From Sunxiuqinia indica (GTDB taxonomy: Bacteria > Bacteroidota > Bacteroidia > Bacteroidales > Prolixibacteraceae), in assembly GCF_009847015.1 (NCBI RefSeq), contig NZ_WVEM01000010.1, positions 62,001-126,000 of the forward strand: DNA of 64,000 nucleotides. Direction: 5' to 3'. Both the position numbers and the translations under genes were made by a program. Position 1 is the first letter of the stretch, and each line of letters starts with the position of its first letter. Under the pieces are notes generated by a model, which ran no database searches, was not told where the DNA came from, and saw nothing but the letters and a program-made list of their open reading frames with translations. This document shows, piece after piece, positions 52,676-61,271 of this stretch.

Positions 52676-52707
52676 AAAAGCCGGTGAGTCCTTCACCGGC
52701 TTTTTTC
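52676..52707. terminator. Bidirectional terminator between DUF3078 and S4 genes
   Basis: AAAAGCCGGTGA pairs with TTCACCGGCTTTT around GTCC. T-rich tracts lie on both sides. It serves the convergent genes ending at 52451 and 52707. Confidence 0.85.
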
Positions 52708-52913
52708 TATTTTATTTTTACTGTTTCACCTTCAAATTCGATAACATCACCTTTTCGAAGTTTGGCTCGTTTTCGATATTCTGTTTCTCCGTTTAGCAGA
52801 ACCAGGCCATCGTCAACCACAATTTTTGCCATTCCGCCCGATTCAACCAACCGCAGTAATTTTAGAAGTTTGATTAGTTCGATGTATTCTGTTTTCAATT
52901 CAAATTCGGTCAT
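52707..52913 (-). CDS. S4-domain RNA-binding protein
   Basis: A 68-aa single S4 domain. It opens MTEFELKTEYIELIKLLK, continues VESGGMAKIVVDDGLVLLNG with the S4 loop, then ETEYRKRAKLRKGDVIEFEG. This matches the small YbcJ/YaaA-like RNA-binding proteins, thought to bind structured RNA, possibly on ribosome components. The length is typical. It is followed by the shared terminator and preceded by the MmcQ/YjbR-like gene 11 bases upstream. Confidence 0.9.
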   Translation of the reverse strand: MTEFELKTEYIELIKLLKLLRLVESGGMAKIVVDDGLVLLNGETEYRKRAKLRKGDVIEFEGETVKIK

Positions 52914-52923
52914 AAATTTTGAG

Positions 52924-53280
52924 TTAGAGTTTTTTCAATTCAGCTTGTTGTTTTTTGGGTAGTTTTTCAACAATCAACTTGTATGAATTATCAATCCAAT
53001 CCAGAATAAGCTGATTGGAAACAGATCCGTCGATCAGTATCGTGTTCCATTGTTGTTTATTCATGTGGTAACCCGGTAGCACGCATGAATAGCGTTCGCG
53101 AAGCTCAATCGCTTTTTCCGGATCACACTTTAGGTTGATACGCAAATCTCCTTCCAGGTTGGTTAACGCAAACATCTTCCCCATCACTTTAAAAACCAGT
53201 GTCGTTTCATTAAACGGAAACCCTTCGGACACTCCTTTTTTGGAGATGCAGTAATTTCTTAGCTCTTCAATATTCATCAA
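52924..53280 (-). CDS. MmcQ/YjbR family protein
   Basis: A 118-aa MmcQ/YjbR (CyaY-like fold) protein. It shows MNIEELRNYCISKKGVSEGF at the start, MFALTNLEGDLRINLKCDPE (about 33-53), and CVLPGYHMNKQQWNTILIDG (about 66-85), then LILDWIDNSYKLIVEKLPKK at the end. The family has a double-wing DNA-binding-like fold but no proven function. It lies between yraN and the S4 gene. Confidence 0.9.
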   Translation of the reverse strand: MMNIEELRNYCISKKGVSEGFPFNETTLVFKVMGKMFALTNLEGDLRINLKCDPEKAIELRERYSCVLPGYHMNKQQWNTILIDGSVSNQLILDWIDNSYKLIVEKLPKKQQAELKKL

Positions 53281-53322
53281 ATCACATTTAACGATTCAAA
53301 AATACGGAAATATTCAGAGGTT

Positions 53323-53685
53323 TCAGGCTGTTGGATAAAAAGCATCTTTTATATGTTCCAACTCAAAGTTTTGTCCATAAAAAACAATAGAGATCACGTC
53401 AAAACGAGTATCACGGTGGCTGTTTTTTTCAAAAATATACGCTTCGGCTGCATTTACCAGAAAACGAATTTTCTTATTGCTCACGGCTTCCGAAGGGTGT
53501 TCATAGCTATCATTACTTCGTGTCTTTACTTCTACAATTACCAACTCGTCTTTGTCTTGGGCAATAATATCGATTTCATAGTAATGAGCACGCCAATTGG
53601 TTTCCAAAATCTGGTATCCCAATGAGCGCAAATGCTCTTGCGCGATTGCTTCACCTTTGTTTCCAATTTCTTTTTGCTGACTCAT
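53323..53685 (-). CDS. YraN/UPF0102 endonuclease-like protein
   Basis: A 120-aa YraN-type protein with a restriction-endonuclease-like fold. The start ATG at 53685 gives MSQQKEIGNKGEAIAQEHLR; the longer frame reads through 25 residues without match. Core: LGYQILETNWRAHYYEIDII, DELVIVEVKTRSND with Asp and Glu-x-Lys (the catalytic-type motif), and VSNKKIRFLVNAAEAYI. The target is not known; it may act on DNA or RNA ends. It is divergent from the efflux operon. Confidence 0.9.
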   Translation of the reverse strand: MSQQKEIGNKGEAIAQEHLRSLGYQILETNWRAHYYEIDIIAQDKDELVIVEVKTRSNDSYEHPSEAVSNKKIRFLVNAAEAYIFEKNSHRDTRFDVISIVFYGQNFELEHIKDAFYPTA

Positions 53686-53819
53686 ATTATTGTTTATTGA
53701 TGTAACAAGATAGTTCAATGGATGATAAGTACAAAATTTGTAATTTGTTACATCAAACAATTTTAGTTTTTATTTGTATAGTAATAAACATTTGTTCCCT
53801 TAATCAACTTCCTTTTGCT

Positions 53820-55055
53820 ATGATGAAATATTTCGTGTTTTTATTTGTCTTATATGCAGGAGTCTCCGGCGCACAAGAAAATATATTACTCCTTCAACAA
53901 GCGGTTGACTCAGCTTTACTAAACAATCCTGATCTGAATCAAGCAAATGCTATCTTGAAGCAGAAAGAAAGTGAGTGGCGAACACTTACCGGAATTGAAG
54001 CACCTGAAATTAGCTATTTTGAAGAAGGAGTCAATCCGGATGTGCCCAAACCCTTCGAAGAAAGACGATGGACCATTTCTCAATCAGTCGATTTCCCGTT
54101 AACCACCATTTATCGACTAAAGGCGGTTAAAGAGGAAGCCAAAGCGGTGGGATTTCGAATAAAGGCGATGGAAAATGAAATTACCTCGCAGGTTAAATCA
54201 CGCTACATCGAAGTACTGTATGCGCTTCATTTGAAGGAAGTAGGAGAACGTCAGAAAAAATTAGCCGATGAACTTTACAATGCAGCTTACACCCGGTTTG
54301 AAACCGGAATGGGCAACGGCATCGATTTGTTGAATGCTGAGTTGCAAGTTTCGGAGGCCGAAAATGTACTGAGCGAAGCAGAGCGCTTGTTGCACATGGC
54401 TAGGTACAGTTTGTTTTACCTGATGGGGCTTGAAGTTTCGGAGATTAATTATAGCATCCAATTTTCAGATTCACTAAAAAGTCGGCCTGTTGAAATTAAT
54501 CAAATACAGGCTTTGGCCAAGTTGCAGGAGCAGCCCAATTACATGGCAGCCTTATGTGATTATAACGCTTCAAGCAATAAGTTGAAAGAAGCGAAAAGCA
54601 ACATCCTACCCGATATTCGTCTCAATTTATACAAGCAAAATTACGGTGGAGGATTTAGTTATACTGGATTTGAAGTTGGACTGAGTATTCCGATTTGGCT
54701 GCCTTTTGAGCAAAAAGGGAAAATTGAGATGGCGCAAGCCCGGCAAACCGAAATTGAGTGGCAGCAAAAGTCCATTGAATTGGATATGAAACAGCAGATT
54801 GAACATGCCTGGCACAGCTATAAAAGCAGCAAGCAGATTATCGACCGATATAATGAAACGATGAGTGCTAAATCGCAAAAGTTACAGCAGCTAAGTTTGA
54901 AAGCTTACCAGTTGGGTGAGAGCGATTTGTTGAACCTGATTAATGCCCAGCAGACGTATTTGTTGAATCAAAAACGATACCTCACAGCCTTGCGCGATTA
55001 TTACTTACAGCTAGCACAATTGGAAAAATTTCTCGATCAAGAATTAGTCTATTAA
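53820..55055 (+). CDS. czcC: TolC-like outer-membrane efflux protein
   Basis: A 411-aa outer-membrane factor. The start ATG pair at 53820 yields MMKYFVFLFVLYAGVSGAQ, a signal peptide; the longer frame is unlikely. Two TolC repeats are visible as long helical runs: LNNPDLNQANAILKQKESEW, YTRFETGMGNGIDLLNAELQ-like, and a second YQLGESDLLNLINAQQTYLL. The periplasmic helices span about 60-200 and 250-400. The following genes, 11 and 20 bases on, encode the adaptor and the pump, so this is the outer-membrane channel of a heavy-metal efflux system. Confidence 0.9.
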   Translation: MMKYFVFLFVLYAGVSGAQENILLLQQAVDSALLNNPDLNQANAILKQKESEWRTLTGIEAPEISYFEEGVNPDVPKPFEERRWTISQSVDFPLTTIYRLKAVKEEAKAVGFRIKAMENEITSQVKSRYIEVLYALHLKEVGERQKKLADELYNAAYTRFETGMGNGIDLLNAELQVSEAENVLSEAERLLHMARYSLFYLMGLEVSEINYSIQFSDSLKSRPVEINQIQALAKLQEQPNYMAALCDYNASSNKLKEAKSNILPDIRLNLYKQNYGGGFSYTGFEVGLSIPIWLPFEQKGKIEMAQARQTEIEWQQKSIELDMKQQIEHAWHSYKSSKQIIDRYNETMSAKSQKLQQLSLKAYQLGESDLLNLINAQQTYLLNQKRYLTALRDYYLQLAQLEKFLDQELVY

Positions 55056-55066
55056 AATTCATCATC

Positions 55067-56266
55067 ATGATACAATTCAAGCATTACTTATTGTTCATCT
55101 TAGTCGGCGGACTGCCGTTGTTTTTTGTATCCTGCTCAGGCGATAAAGTTGCAAACGAACCTGCAGCCGAAGTCTCGGAAACACCACCATCAATATCAGG
55201 TGATTCAGGAGGAAAGTTGGTGATTCATCTTTCGGATAAAGAGAAAGGCGAATTGAAAATAGAAACGGCAAAGGTTTCGAGCAATGTCCAGAATTATAGT
55301 TTGCTGGCGCCGGGAGTTGTTTTTCCGGCATCGGGACATGTCAGTATTATCAGTACTCCGATCGATGGACGAATTAGTGCAGTGATGGTTCGGGAAGGCG
55401 AACTCATCAGGCAGGGGCAGGAGCTATTTAAAATTGAAAGCCTTGTGTTTGGAAACCTGGTAGCTGAGTATTTACAAGCTATTGCCGAAGAAAAATTTCA
55501 GACGACCCGTTTAGAGCGCATGAAGCAATTGGTAGAGCAAACCATCAGTTCTAAATCAGAATTAGATCGAGCCATGTCTGATTATCAACGGGCAACGGCT
55601 GCTTCTATTGCGGCTTTTGCCAAGTTGAAAGCTATTGGTGTTCCGGATCATGAGATTGAAGCTTTGAAAAATGCTGAAAAAATTGACCCAACCCTAAAAA
55701 TTCATGCCCCCATCTCAGGCAGCTTGGACCAGCGAATGGTTGAATTGGGGCAATCGGTCAATGCTCTCGAAAAGTTGGGTCGGATCATCGATCTGAAAAA
55801 AGTGTTGATCCGCGGTTATCTTAGTCCGGAAGATGCACGTTTCATTGTTGCTGGCGATTCGGTAAAAATTACCCGTCGCGAGAACGGAAACGACAGATTG
55901 ACTTCAGTTGTGACTTCGGTGAATCCGGGTTTGGATGAAGATAACCGATCGGTTGTTGTTAACATTGAAGTCAATTCGAGTAATGGGTGGCCAAAACCGG
56001 GCGAAAATGTTCGGCTGGAAATTTCTACGAGCTCGTTGGGCGAAGTTTTTGCAGTTCCGTTGAAAGCGGTGACTTATGATGGCAATCGGGCCGTTGTTTT
56101 TGTGCAAAAAGATGGGAATACATTTGAAAAGAGATTTATTGAAATTACCGAAATCCGGGATCAGTTTGCCATTGTTAGTGGAGGCATGCAAGCGGACGAA
56201 GAACTAGCGGTTTCGCAGGTTTTTAGCTTAAAAGCGCTTTCGCGTTACGAATTAATTGCTGAATAA
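55067..56266 (+). CDS. czcB: RND periplasmic adaptor (CusB/CzcB type)
   Basis: A 399-aa membrane-fusion protein with lipobox VSC (Cys23, LFFVSCSGD). It has a lipoyl-like region (VSIISTPIDGRISAVMVREG, about 90-110), a helical hairpin (about 120-205) and beta-barrel and membrane-proximal parts (LIRGYLSPEDARFIVAGD, about 245; NGWPKPGENVRLEISTSS, about 305). There are no His- or Met-rich stretches that would mark copper or nickel use. It bridges the pump and the outer-membrane channel. Confidence 0.9.
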   Translation: MIQFKHYLLFILVGGLPLFFVSCSGDKVANEPAAEVSETPPSISGDSGGKLVIHLSDKEKGELKIETAKVSSNVQNYSLLAPGVVFPASGHVSIISTPIDGRISAVMVREGELIRQGQELFKIESLVFGNLVAEYLQAIAEEKFQTTRLERMKQLVEQTISSKSELDRAMSDYQRATAASIAAFAKLKAIGVPDHEIEALKNAEKIDPTLKIHAPISGSLDQRMVELGQSVNALEKLGRIIDLKKVLIRGYLSPEDARFIVAGDSVKITRRENGNDRLTSVVTSVNPGLDEDNRSVVVNIEVNSSNGWPKPGENVRLEISTSSLGEVFAVPLKAVTYDGNRAVVFVQKDGNTFEKRFIEITEIRDQFAIVSGGMQADEELAVSQVFSLKALSRYELIAE

Positions 56267-56286
56267 TAACCAAAACGACTTCAATC

Positions 56287-59200
56287 ATGCTCAATAAAAT
56301 CATCGAATTTTCAGTAAGACAAAAGTTTGTAGCGCTGTCGTTGGTTGTGCTAATGGCCGGAGCGGGAGTCTATTCTCTGTTGAGGATTCCCATCAACTCG
56401 CTGCCCGATGTTACTCCGGTGCAGGTATTGGTTATTACAAAGGCCGGCCGTTATTCTCCGTACGATGTCGAAAAGCTCGTTAGCTACCCAATTGAAACCG
56501 CCATGAATGGCCTGCCCGATGTGAAAGAAGTGCGTTCTATTTCGCAATTCGGATTGTCGGCAGTGACTGTTGAATTTCAGGAAAGTACAGACATTTATTT
56601 TGCTCGTCAGATGGTTAGCCAGCGTTTGCAATCGATTGCTGATGAGTTGCCACCGGATGTATCAGCACCGCAACTTGGGCCAATTTCAACAGCCCTTGGC
56701 GAAATTTATCAATACGAAGTAAAAGGTGAGAACTACTCGCTAACCGAACTAAGAGAAATACAGGATTGGCTGATTGCCCCGCAGTTGAAAGTGGTTAAGG
56801 GAGTAACCGAAATTAACTCTTTTGGAGGATTTGTTAAGCAGTACGATGTCATTATTCAGCCCGGTAAAATGCGAAATTATGGGGTGGGCATTCAGGATAT
56901 CATCAGTGCCATTGAGCAAAATAACAGCGTGTCGGGTGGAAATTACCTGGAACACAACCGCGAGCAATACATTGTGCGTGGATTTGGTCAAATTAACAAG
57001 AAAGAAGACATCCTGAATATTGTTGTGACCAAACTAGACAACAAGCCTGTTTTTATTAAAGATTTAGCCGATGTAGAATTGGGGACACAAATTAGGCAAG
57101 GAGGAGTAACCCGCGATGGTAAAGGTGAAGTAGTCACTGGAATTGTGATGATGCTGAGGGGAGGAAACGGGCGCGAAGTCATTGCTGGGATTGACGAGAA
57201 AATAACCTCCATCAATCAGAGTTTACCAGAAGGAGTAGAAATTGAAAAGTTTTACGATCAATCCGATCTAATTGAGCGTACAACAGGAACCATTACCACC
57301 AACCTGGTAGAAGGTGGTTTTTTGGTGATCGTCGTTTTGCTTTTAATGCTTGGTGAGATTTCAGGGGCGATTATCGTGGCAATGGTTATCCCGTTTTCCA
57401 TGCTATTTGCTTTTATTGGTATGCGCGAATTTGGCTTGGCTGCCAACTTAATGAGTTTAGGAGCGATTGACTTCGGGATGGTGGTTGATGGTTCGGTGGT
57501 GATGGTTGAAAATATCATTCGCCGATTACACGATAGTAAGAAAGGCCAATCTACCGATGAGACGATCGTTTCGGCGGCAAAACAGGTGGCCCGTCCCATC
57601 TTCTTTGGGGTGCTGATTATCCTGATGGTTTACGTTCCCATTATGACTTTTAGTGGAATGGAAGGAATTTTATATCGTCCAATGGCAATTACCGTTGCAG
57701 CTGCGGTTTTGGGGTCGCTATTGTTAGCCTTGGTTTTTATTCCTTCAATTTCTGCGTTGGTTTTCAGGCGCGGAGTAAAGCCGCGAAAAAATTGGCTGGT
57801 AAATTGGTTGCAGCCAATTTATCAGCGATTTCTGGAACGGAATATTCAAAAGCGCGTGGTGGTGCTTAGCATTGCTTTGGCAGTTTTCGGATTGTCCATG
57901 GTGGTCATGTTTCGGCTTGGAAGTGAGTTTTTACCGGAATTGGAAGAGGGCTCCATATTGGTTGAGCAGGTTCGGATGCCTTCAGTAACTTTAGAAGAAT
58001 CTATCGAAAATGCCAACTGGCTTGCCGGTCAGCTGATGAAAGACATTCCGGAGATTAAAACCGTGGTTCCCAAAACCGGCCGATCTGATTTGGCAAACGA
58101 CTGGATGGGCGTGCACCAAACCGATGTGTGGGTGGTTTTGAAAAACCCCGATGAATGGCGGGAAGGAATATCAAAACCAGACATTATTGCTCAAATTGAG
58201 CCCTACCTGAAAACGGAGCCGGGCTTAGCATACAACTTTACCCAGCCTATTGCAATGCGTGTTGATGAGTTGACCAGTGGCGTTAAATCCGATTTGGCCG
58301 TGAAAATTTATGGTGAAGATTTGGATGAATTAAATCGCATTGGTGAAGCTGTTTCGAAAGTTGTTGCAGGGATGGAAGGAACGGATAATTTCTTTGTGGA
58401 ACAGCCTATTGGGCAACCCTACCTAACCATTGAAATTGATCGTGAAGCAGTTGCATCATTTGGCTTGAATGTAGATGAAGTGCAGCAAGTGATTGAAGCC
58501 GGAATTGGCGGACAAGTGGCCGGACAGGTTTACGAAGGACAACGGCGGTTTGATATTCAGGTGCGCTATCCGGAAGATATTCGGAAGCAGTTACAACAGA
58601 TTCAGGAAATTCCGGTGCATTTGGCCAACGGGCAGTTCATTCCATTGAAACGGGTAAGCAAAATTATAGCGCAGGAAGGACCTCGCGAGATTCAGCGCGA
58701 AAATGGCTGGAGGCGATTGATTGTGGGAGTCAACATTCAAAATATTGATATTGGAACCTATGTTGCCAATTTGCAGCAGGGTATAAATAATCAAGCCAAC
58801 GTTCCGTCCGGCTATTTTCTCGAGTATGGGGGTACTTTTGAGAATCAGCGTCGGGCAATGAATCATTTGTTATTGGTTGTGCCTTTATCGTTGTTTATAA
58901 TCATTGGCTTGCTGTACCTCAATTTTGGAAATATGCGTTATGCTATGATTATTTTGCTGAACCTGCCTTTTGCATTATCCGGGGGCGTTTTTCTACTTTG
59001 GATGCGCGGAATGTATTTGTCGGTTTCAGCGAGTATTGGTTTTGTAGCCTTGTTCGGAGTGGCTGTACTGAACGGAATTGTATTGCTGGATCACATCAAT
59101 GAATTACGAAAGGAAAGCAAATTATCGCTGAAGAAAACAGTGATCAGCGGAGCAGCCGACCGCTTGCGCCCGGTTTTGATGACTGCTTTGGTAGCCAGCT

Positions 59201-59373
59201 TGGGTTTCATTCCAATGGCGTTTAACTCGGGACCGGGATCTGAAGTGCAACGACCACTGGCGACGGTGGTTATAGGAGGTTTGATTACCTCTACTTTGCT
59301 AACTCTTTTGGTGTTGCCAACCATTTATCTGTGGGTTGAAAAGCGGAGAAAGAAACCGGCTGCGATTCAATAA
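56287..59373 (+). CDS. czcA: CzcA-type heavy-metal RND efflux pump
   Basis: A 1028-aa inner-membrane RND pump of the heavy-metal efflux group, with about 12 membrane helices and two large periplasmic loops. Its helix 4 signature reads GAIDFGMVVDGSVVMVENII (about 395-414); Asp-Phe-Gly-x(3)-Asp-Gly is the CzcA form, not the GAMVDAAIVMIEN form of CusA, so a divalent metal such as Zn, Co or Cd is likelier than Cu or Ag. N-terminus: MLNKIIEFSVRQKFVALSLV. The last gene of the three-gene operon; a terminator follows. Confidence 0.93.
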   Translation: MLNKIIEFSVRQKFVALSLVVLMAGAGVYSLLRIPINSLPDVTPVQVLVITKAGRYSPYDVEKLVSYPIETAMNGLPDVKEVRSISQFGLSAVTVEFQESTDIYFARQMVSQRLQSIADELPPDVSAPQLGPISTALGEIYQYEVKGENYSLTELREIQDWLIAPQLKVVKGVTEINSFGGFVKQYDVIIQPGKMRNYGVGIQDIISAIEQNNSVSGGNYLEHNREQYIVRGFGQINKKEDILNIVVTKLDNKPVFIKDLADVELGTQIRQGGVTRDGKGEVVTGIVMMLRGGNGREVIAGIDEKITSINQSLPEGVEIEKFYDQSDLIERTTGTITTNLVEGGFLVIVVLLLMLGEISGAIIVAMVIPFSMLFAFIGMREFGLAANLMSLGAIDFGMVVDGSVVMVENIIRRLHDSKKGQSTDETIVSAAKQVARPIFFGVLIILMVYVPIMTFSGMEGILYRPMAITVAAAVLGSLLLALVFIPSISALVFRRGVKPRKNWLVNWLQPIYQRFLERNIQKRVVVLSIALAVFGLSMVVMFRLGSEFLPELEEGSILVEQVRMPSVTLEESIENANWLAGQLMKDIPEIKTVVPKTGRSDLANDWMGVHQTDVWVVLKNPDEWREGISKPDIIAQIEPYLKTEPGLAYNFTQPIAMRVDELTSGVKSDLAVKIYGEDLDELNRIGEAVSKVVAGMEGTDNFFVEQPIGQPYLTIEIDREAVASFGLNVDEVQQVIEAGIGGQVAGQVYEGQRRFDIQVRYPEDIRKQLQQIQEIPVHLANGQFIPLKRVSKIIAQEGPREIQRENGWRRLIVGVNIQNIDIGTYVANLQQGINNQANVPSGYFLEYGGTFENQRRAMNHLLLVVPLSLFIIIGLLYLNFGNMRYAMIILLNLPFALSGGVFLLWMRGMYLSVSASIGFVALFGVAVLNGIVLLDHINELRKESKLSLKKTVISGAADRLRPVLMTALVASLGFIPMAFNSGPGSEVQRPLATVVIGGLITSTLLTLLVLPTIYLWVEKRRKKPAAIQ

Positions 59374-59398
59374 GAGCAAGTCGCGAAAAGGTATGAGA

Positions 59399-59436
59399 AG
59401 GAGAAGCTGACTACAGGTTCTCCTTTTTATTTTTTA
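59399..59436 (+). terminator. Terminator after the efflux operon
   Basis: AAGGAGAA pairs with TTCTCCTT around a twelve-base loop, followed by TTTATTTTTT. It overlaps the end of the convergent LD-carboxypeptidase gene. Confidence 0.8.
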
Positions 59437-60336
59437 TGATCTACTTAATTGTGCCTTTTCTTCGGTAACCGTTAAAATATAATCGGCACCAAAAACCAAG
59501 GGTAAATTGCGCGCAATGTGTCCGGCTGGAAAATCAAAGCAAACCGGGTAGTTGTAATCTTTTACCGCATCACGAATAATCTCCAGTGCCGTTTGTCCAA
59601 ATGGCGAATCATTGTTTTTCATGTCGGTAAATCCACCAACGAGCAGCCCGCGAAGTTTGGCGAGTTTCCCCGACAATTTCAGGCTGTGCATTATGCGATC
59701 AAGGTGATACAAGTATTCAGCTAAATCTTCAATAAACAGAATCTTTCCATCAGTTTGAGGTTCCAAAGGGGTTCCTAATAAGCTGTAAACGATCGACAGA
59801 TTACCCCCAATTACCTGGGCAGACGTATTTCCATTTCGGTTAAATTCATGAGGTGGAACAAGCACATCCGAACTTTTGCCTTTTAGCACGTTTATCAATT
59901 CAGTAAAACTCTCGGAAGGTTGATTTTCTTTTAAAAAGAAAGCTGGCATTGCTCCATGAATACTGCAAAATCCTTCTTTTTGAAAAAGAGCATGCAAAAC
60001 GGTAATGTCGCTGAAGCCAACCAACCATTTCGGCTGTTTCTGGAAATTTGAAAGGTTAAGTTTATCTGCAATACGAATAGCGCCATAACCTCCACGTGCG
60101 CAGATAATGGCTTTGCAATCCGGATCGTCAAAAGCCAATTGTAAATCATTTAAACGTTCTTCATCTTTTGCGGCAAATTGAAAGTGATTGCTGAAAGTAT
60201 GGGGTGCTACCAGAACTTCAAATCCCTGTTTCTGAAGCAAGTTGATACCTGGAACGATTTTATCTTTTTGCACTTTTCCTGATGGAGAAACAATTCGTAT
60301 TCGATCGCCTGATTGTAAAAAGTCTGGTTTCTGCAT
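59434..60336 (-). CDS. ldcA: LD-carboxypeptidase (peptidase S66)
   Basis: A 300-aa peptidase S66 enzyme that trims the terminal D-Ala from murein tetrapeptides during recycling. Seen: GDRIRIVSPSGKV at the start, KAIICARGGYGAIRIADKLN, WLVGFSDITVLHAL with the nucleophile Ser (about 108), GKILFIEDLAEYLYHLDRIM with the catalytic Glu (about 207), and a His in FDFPAGHIARNLPLVFGADY. There is no signal peptide, so it acts in the cytoplasm. It overlaps the efflux terminator at its 3' end. Confidence 0.92.
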   Translation of the reverse strand: MQKPDFLQSGDRIRIVSPSGKVQKDKIVPGINLLQKQGFEVLVAPHTFSNHFQFAAKDEERLNDLQLAFDDPDCKAIICARGGYGAIRIADKLNLSNFQKQPKWLVGFSDITVLHALFQKEGFCSIHGAMPAFFLKENQPSESFTELINVLKGKSSDVLVPPHEFNRNGNTSAQVIGGNLSIVYSLLGTPLEPQTDGKILFIEDLAEYLYHLDRIMHSLKLSGKLAKLRGLLVGGFTDMKNNDSPFGQTALEIIRDAVKDYNYPVCFDFPAGHIARNLPLVFGADYILTVTEEKAQLSRS

Positions 60337-60452
60337 TCCTGTTCATTTTAGATTGGATGAAGTTACAAATCTTCCGGGTGGCTGAAAACCATATTTCAAA
60401 TAAAATCGTATCACCCAAAATAGTTCCAGCAGTAATTTATATTCAAACTAAA

Positions 60453-61103
60453 ATGAGAAAACGAGTTGGTATTATCGGTTCAGGAGACGTTGGCCGTGCG
60501 TTGGCTGATGGCTTCTTAAAATATGGTTTTGAAGTGAAAATTGGCACCCGAAATCCGGATCGGCTGATTGATTGGCTAAAAAAGTCTGGTGAAAAAGCTA
60601 CGGTTTGTAGTTTTGAGGAGGCCGCGCATTTTGGCGATTTGGTGGTGCTGGCGGTAAAAGGCAATGCCGCGGAGTTTGCGCTTGACATGGCCGGAGCAGC
60701 TACTTTGCATGAGAAAACAGTGATCGATACGTGCAATCCGATAAGTGAAGAGCCATTAGAAAACGGGGTTCTGAACTTTTTTACAAAGCCTAACTTCTCA
60801 CTGATGGAGAAATTGCAAAATAAGTATTCTCGCATTCATTTTGTGAAGGCGTTCAATAGTGTTGGCAATGCCTTAATGGTCGATCCGCAGTTTGAAGAGG
60901 GTAGACCAACCATGTTTATTTGTGGAAACAATGACAAAGCCAAAGGAGATGTTCAAGAAGTTTTGGACTTATTTGGTTGGGATGTCGCAGATCTAGGTAA
61001 AGTTGAAGCGGCTCGTGCCATTGAGCCCTTGTGCATGCTGTGGTGCATCCCGGGCTTTTTGAATAACGAATGGAATCATGCCTTTAAGCTATTAAAAAAA
61101 TAA
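60453..61103 (+). CDS. NADPH-dependent F420 reductase-like protein
   Basis: A 216-aa Rossmann protein of the NpdG/NADP oxidoreductase type. The start ATG at 60453 gives MRKRVGIIGSGDVGRALADG with the GxGxxG dinucleotide loop; the longer frame (57 extra residues) has no match. GTRNPDRL is the NADP 2'-phosphate-binding stretch (about 34-41), and VVLAVKGNAAEFALDMAG follows. It keeps a Cys-Asn-Pro-like VIDTCNPISEEPLE. Bacteroidota do not make F420 as a rule, so another reductase role is likely. Confidence 0.85.
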   Translation: MRKRVGIIGSGDVGRALADGFLKYGFEVKIGTRNPDRLIDWLKKSGEKATVCSFEEAAHFGDLVVLAVKGNAAEFALDMAGAATLHEKTVIDTCNPISEEPLENGVLNFFTKPNFSLMEKLQNKYSRIHFVKAFNSVGNALMVDPQFEEGRPTMFICGNNDKAKGDVQEVLDLFGWDVADLGKVEAARAIEPLCMLWCIPGFLNNEWNHAFKLLKK

Positions 61104-61131
61104 GCTTGATTCAAGATCTTGAATCAAGCTT
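61102..61131 (-). terminator. Perfect 30-bp palindrome, terminator of tryptophanase
   Basis: AAGCTTGATTCAAG and its exact complement form a 30-base perfect palindrome. On the minus strand it is followed by ATTTTTTT, so it suits the tryptophanase transcript, 140 bases after that stop. It also covers the stop of the reductase gene on the plus strand. Confidence 0.7.
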
Positions 61132-61271
61132 ACCTCAGTAAAAACAAGTATTTATTTTGTTTTCGAATTGATTGATTGTAACAAATGTAAAGAATTTTCG
61201 AATTAATTGTTCTTTTAATCCAAATAAATTTGGCTTTATCTTAAAAACTTTCCACTGCTGAAATATGGTCG

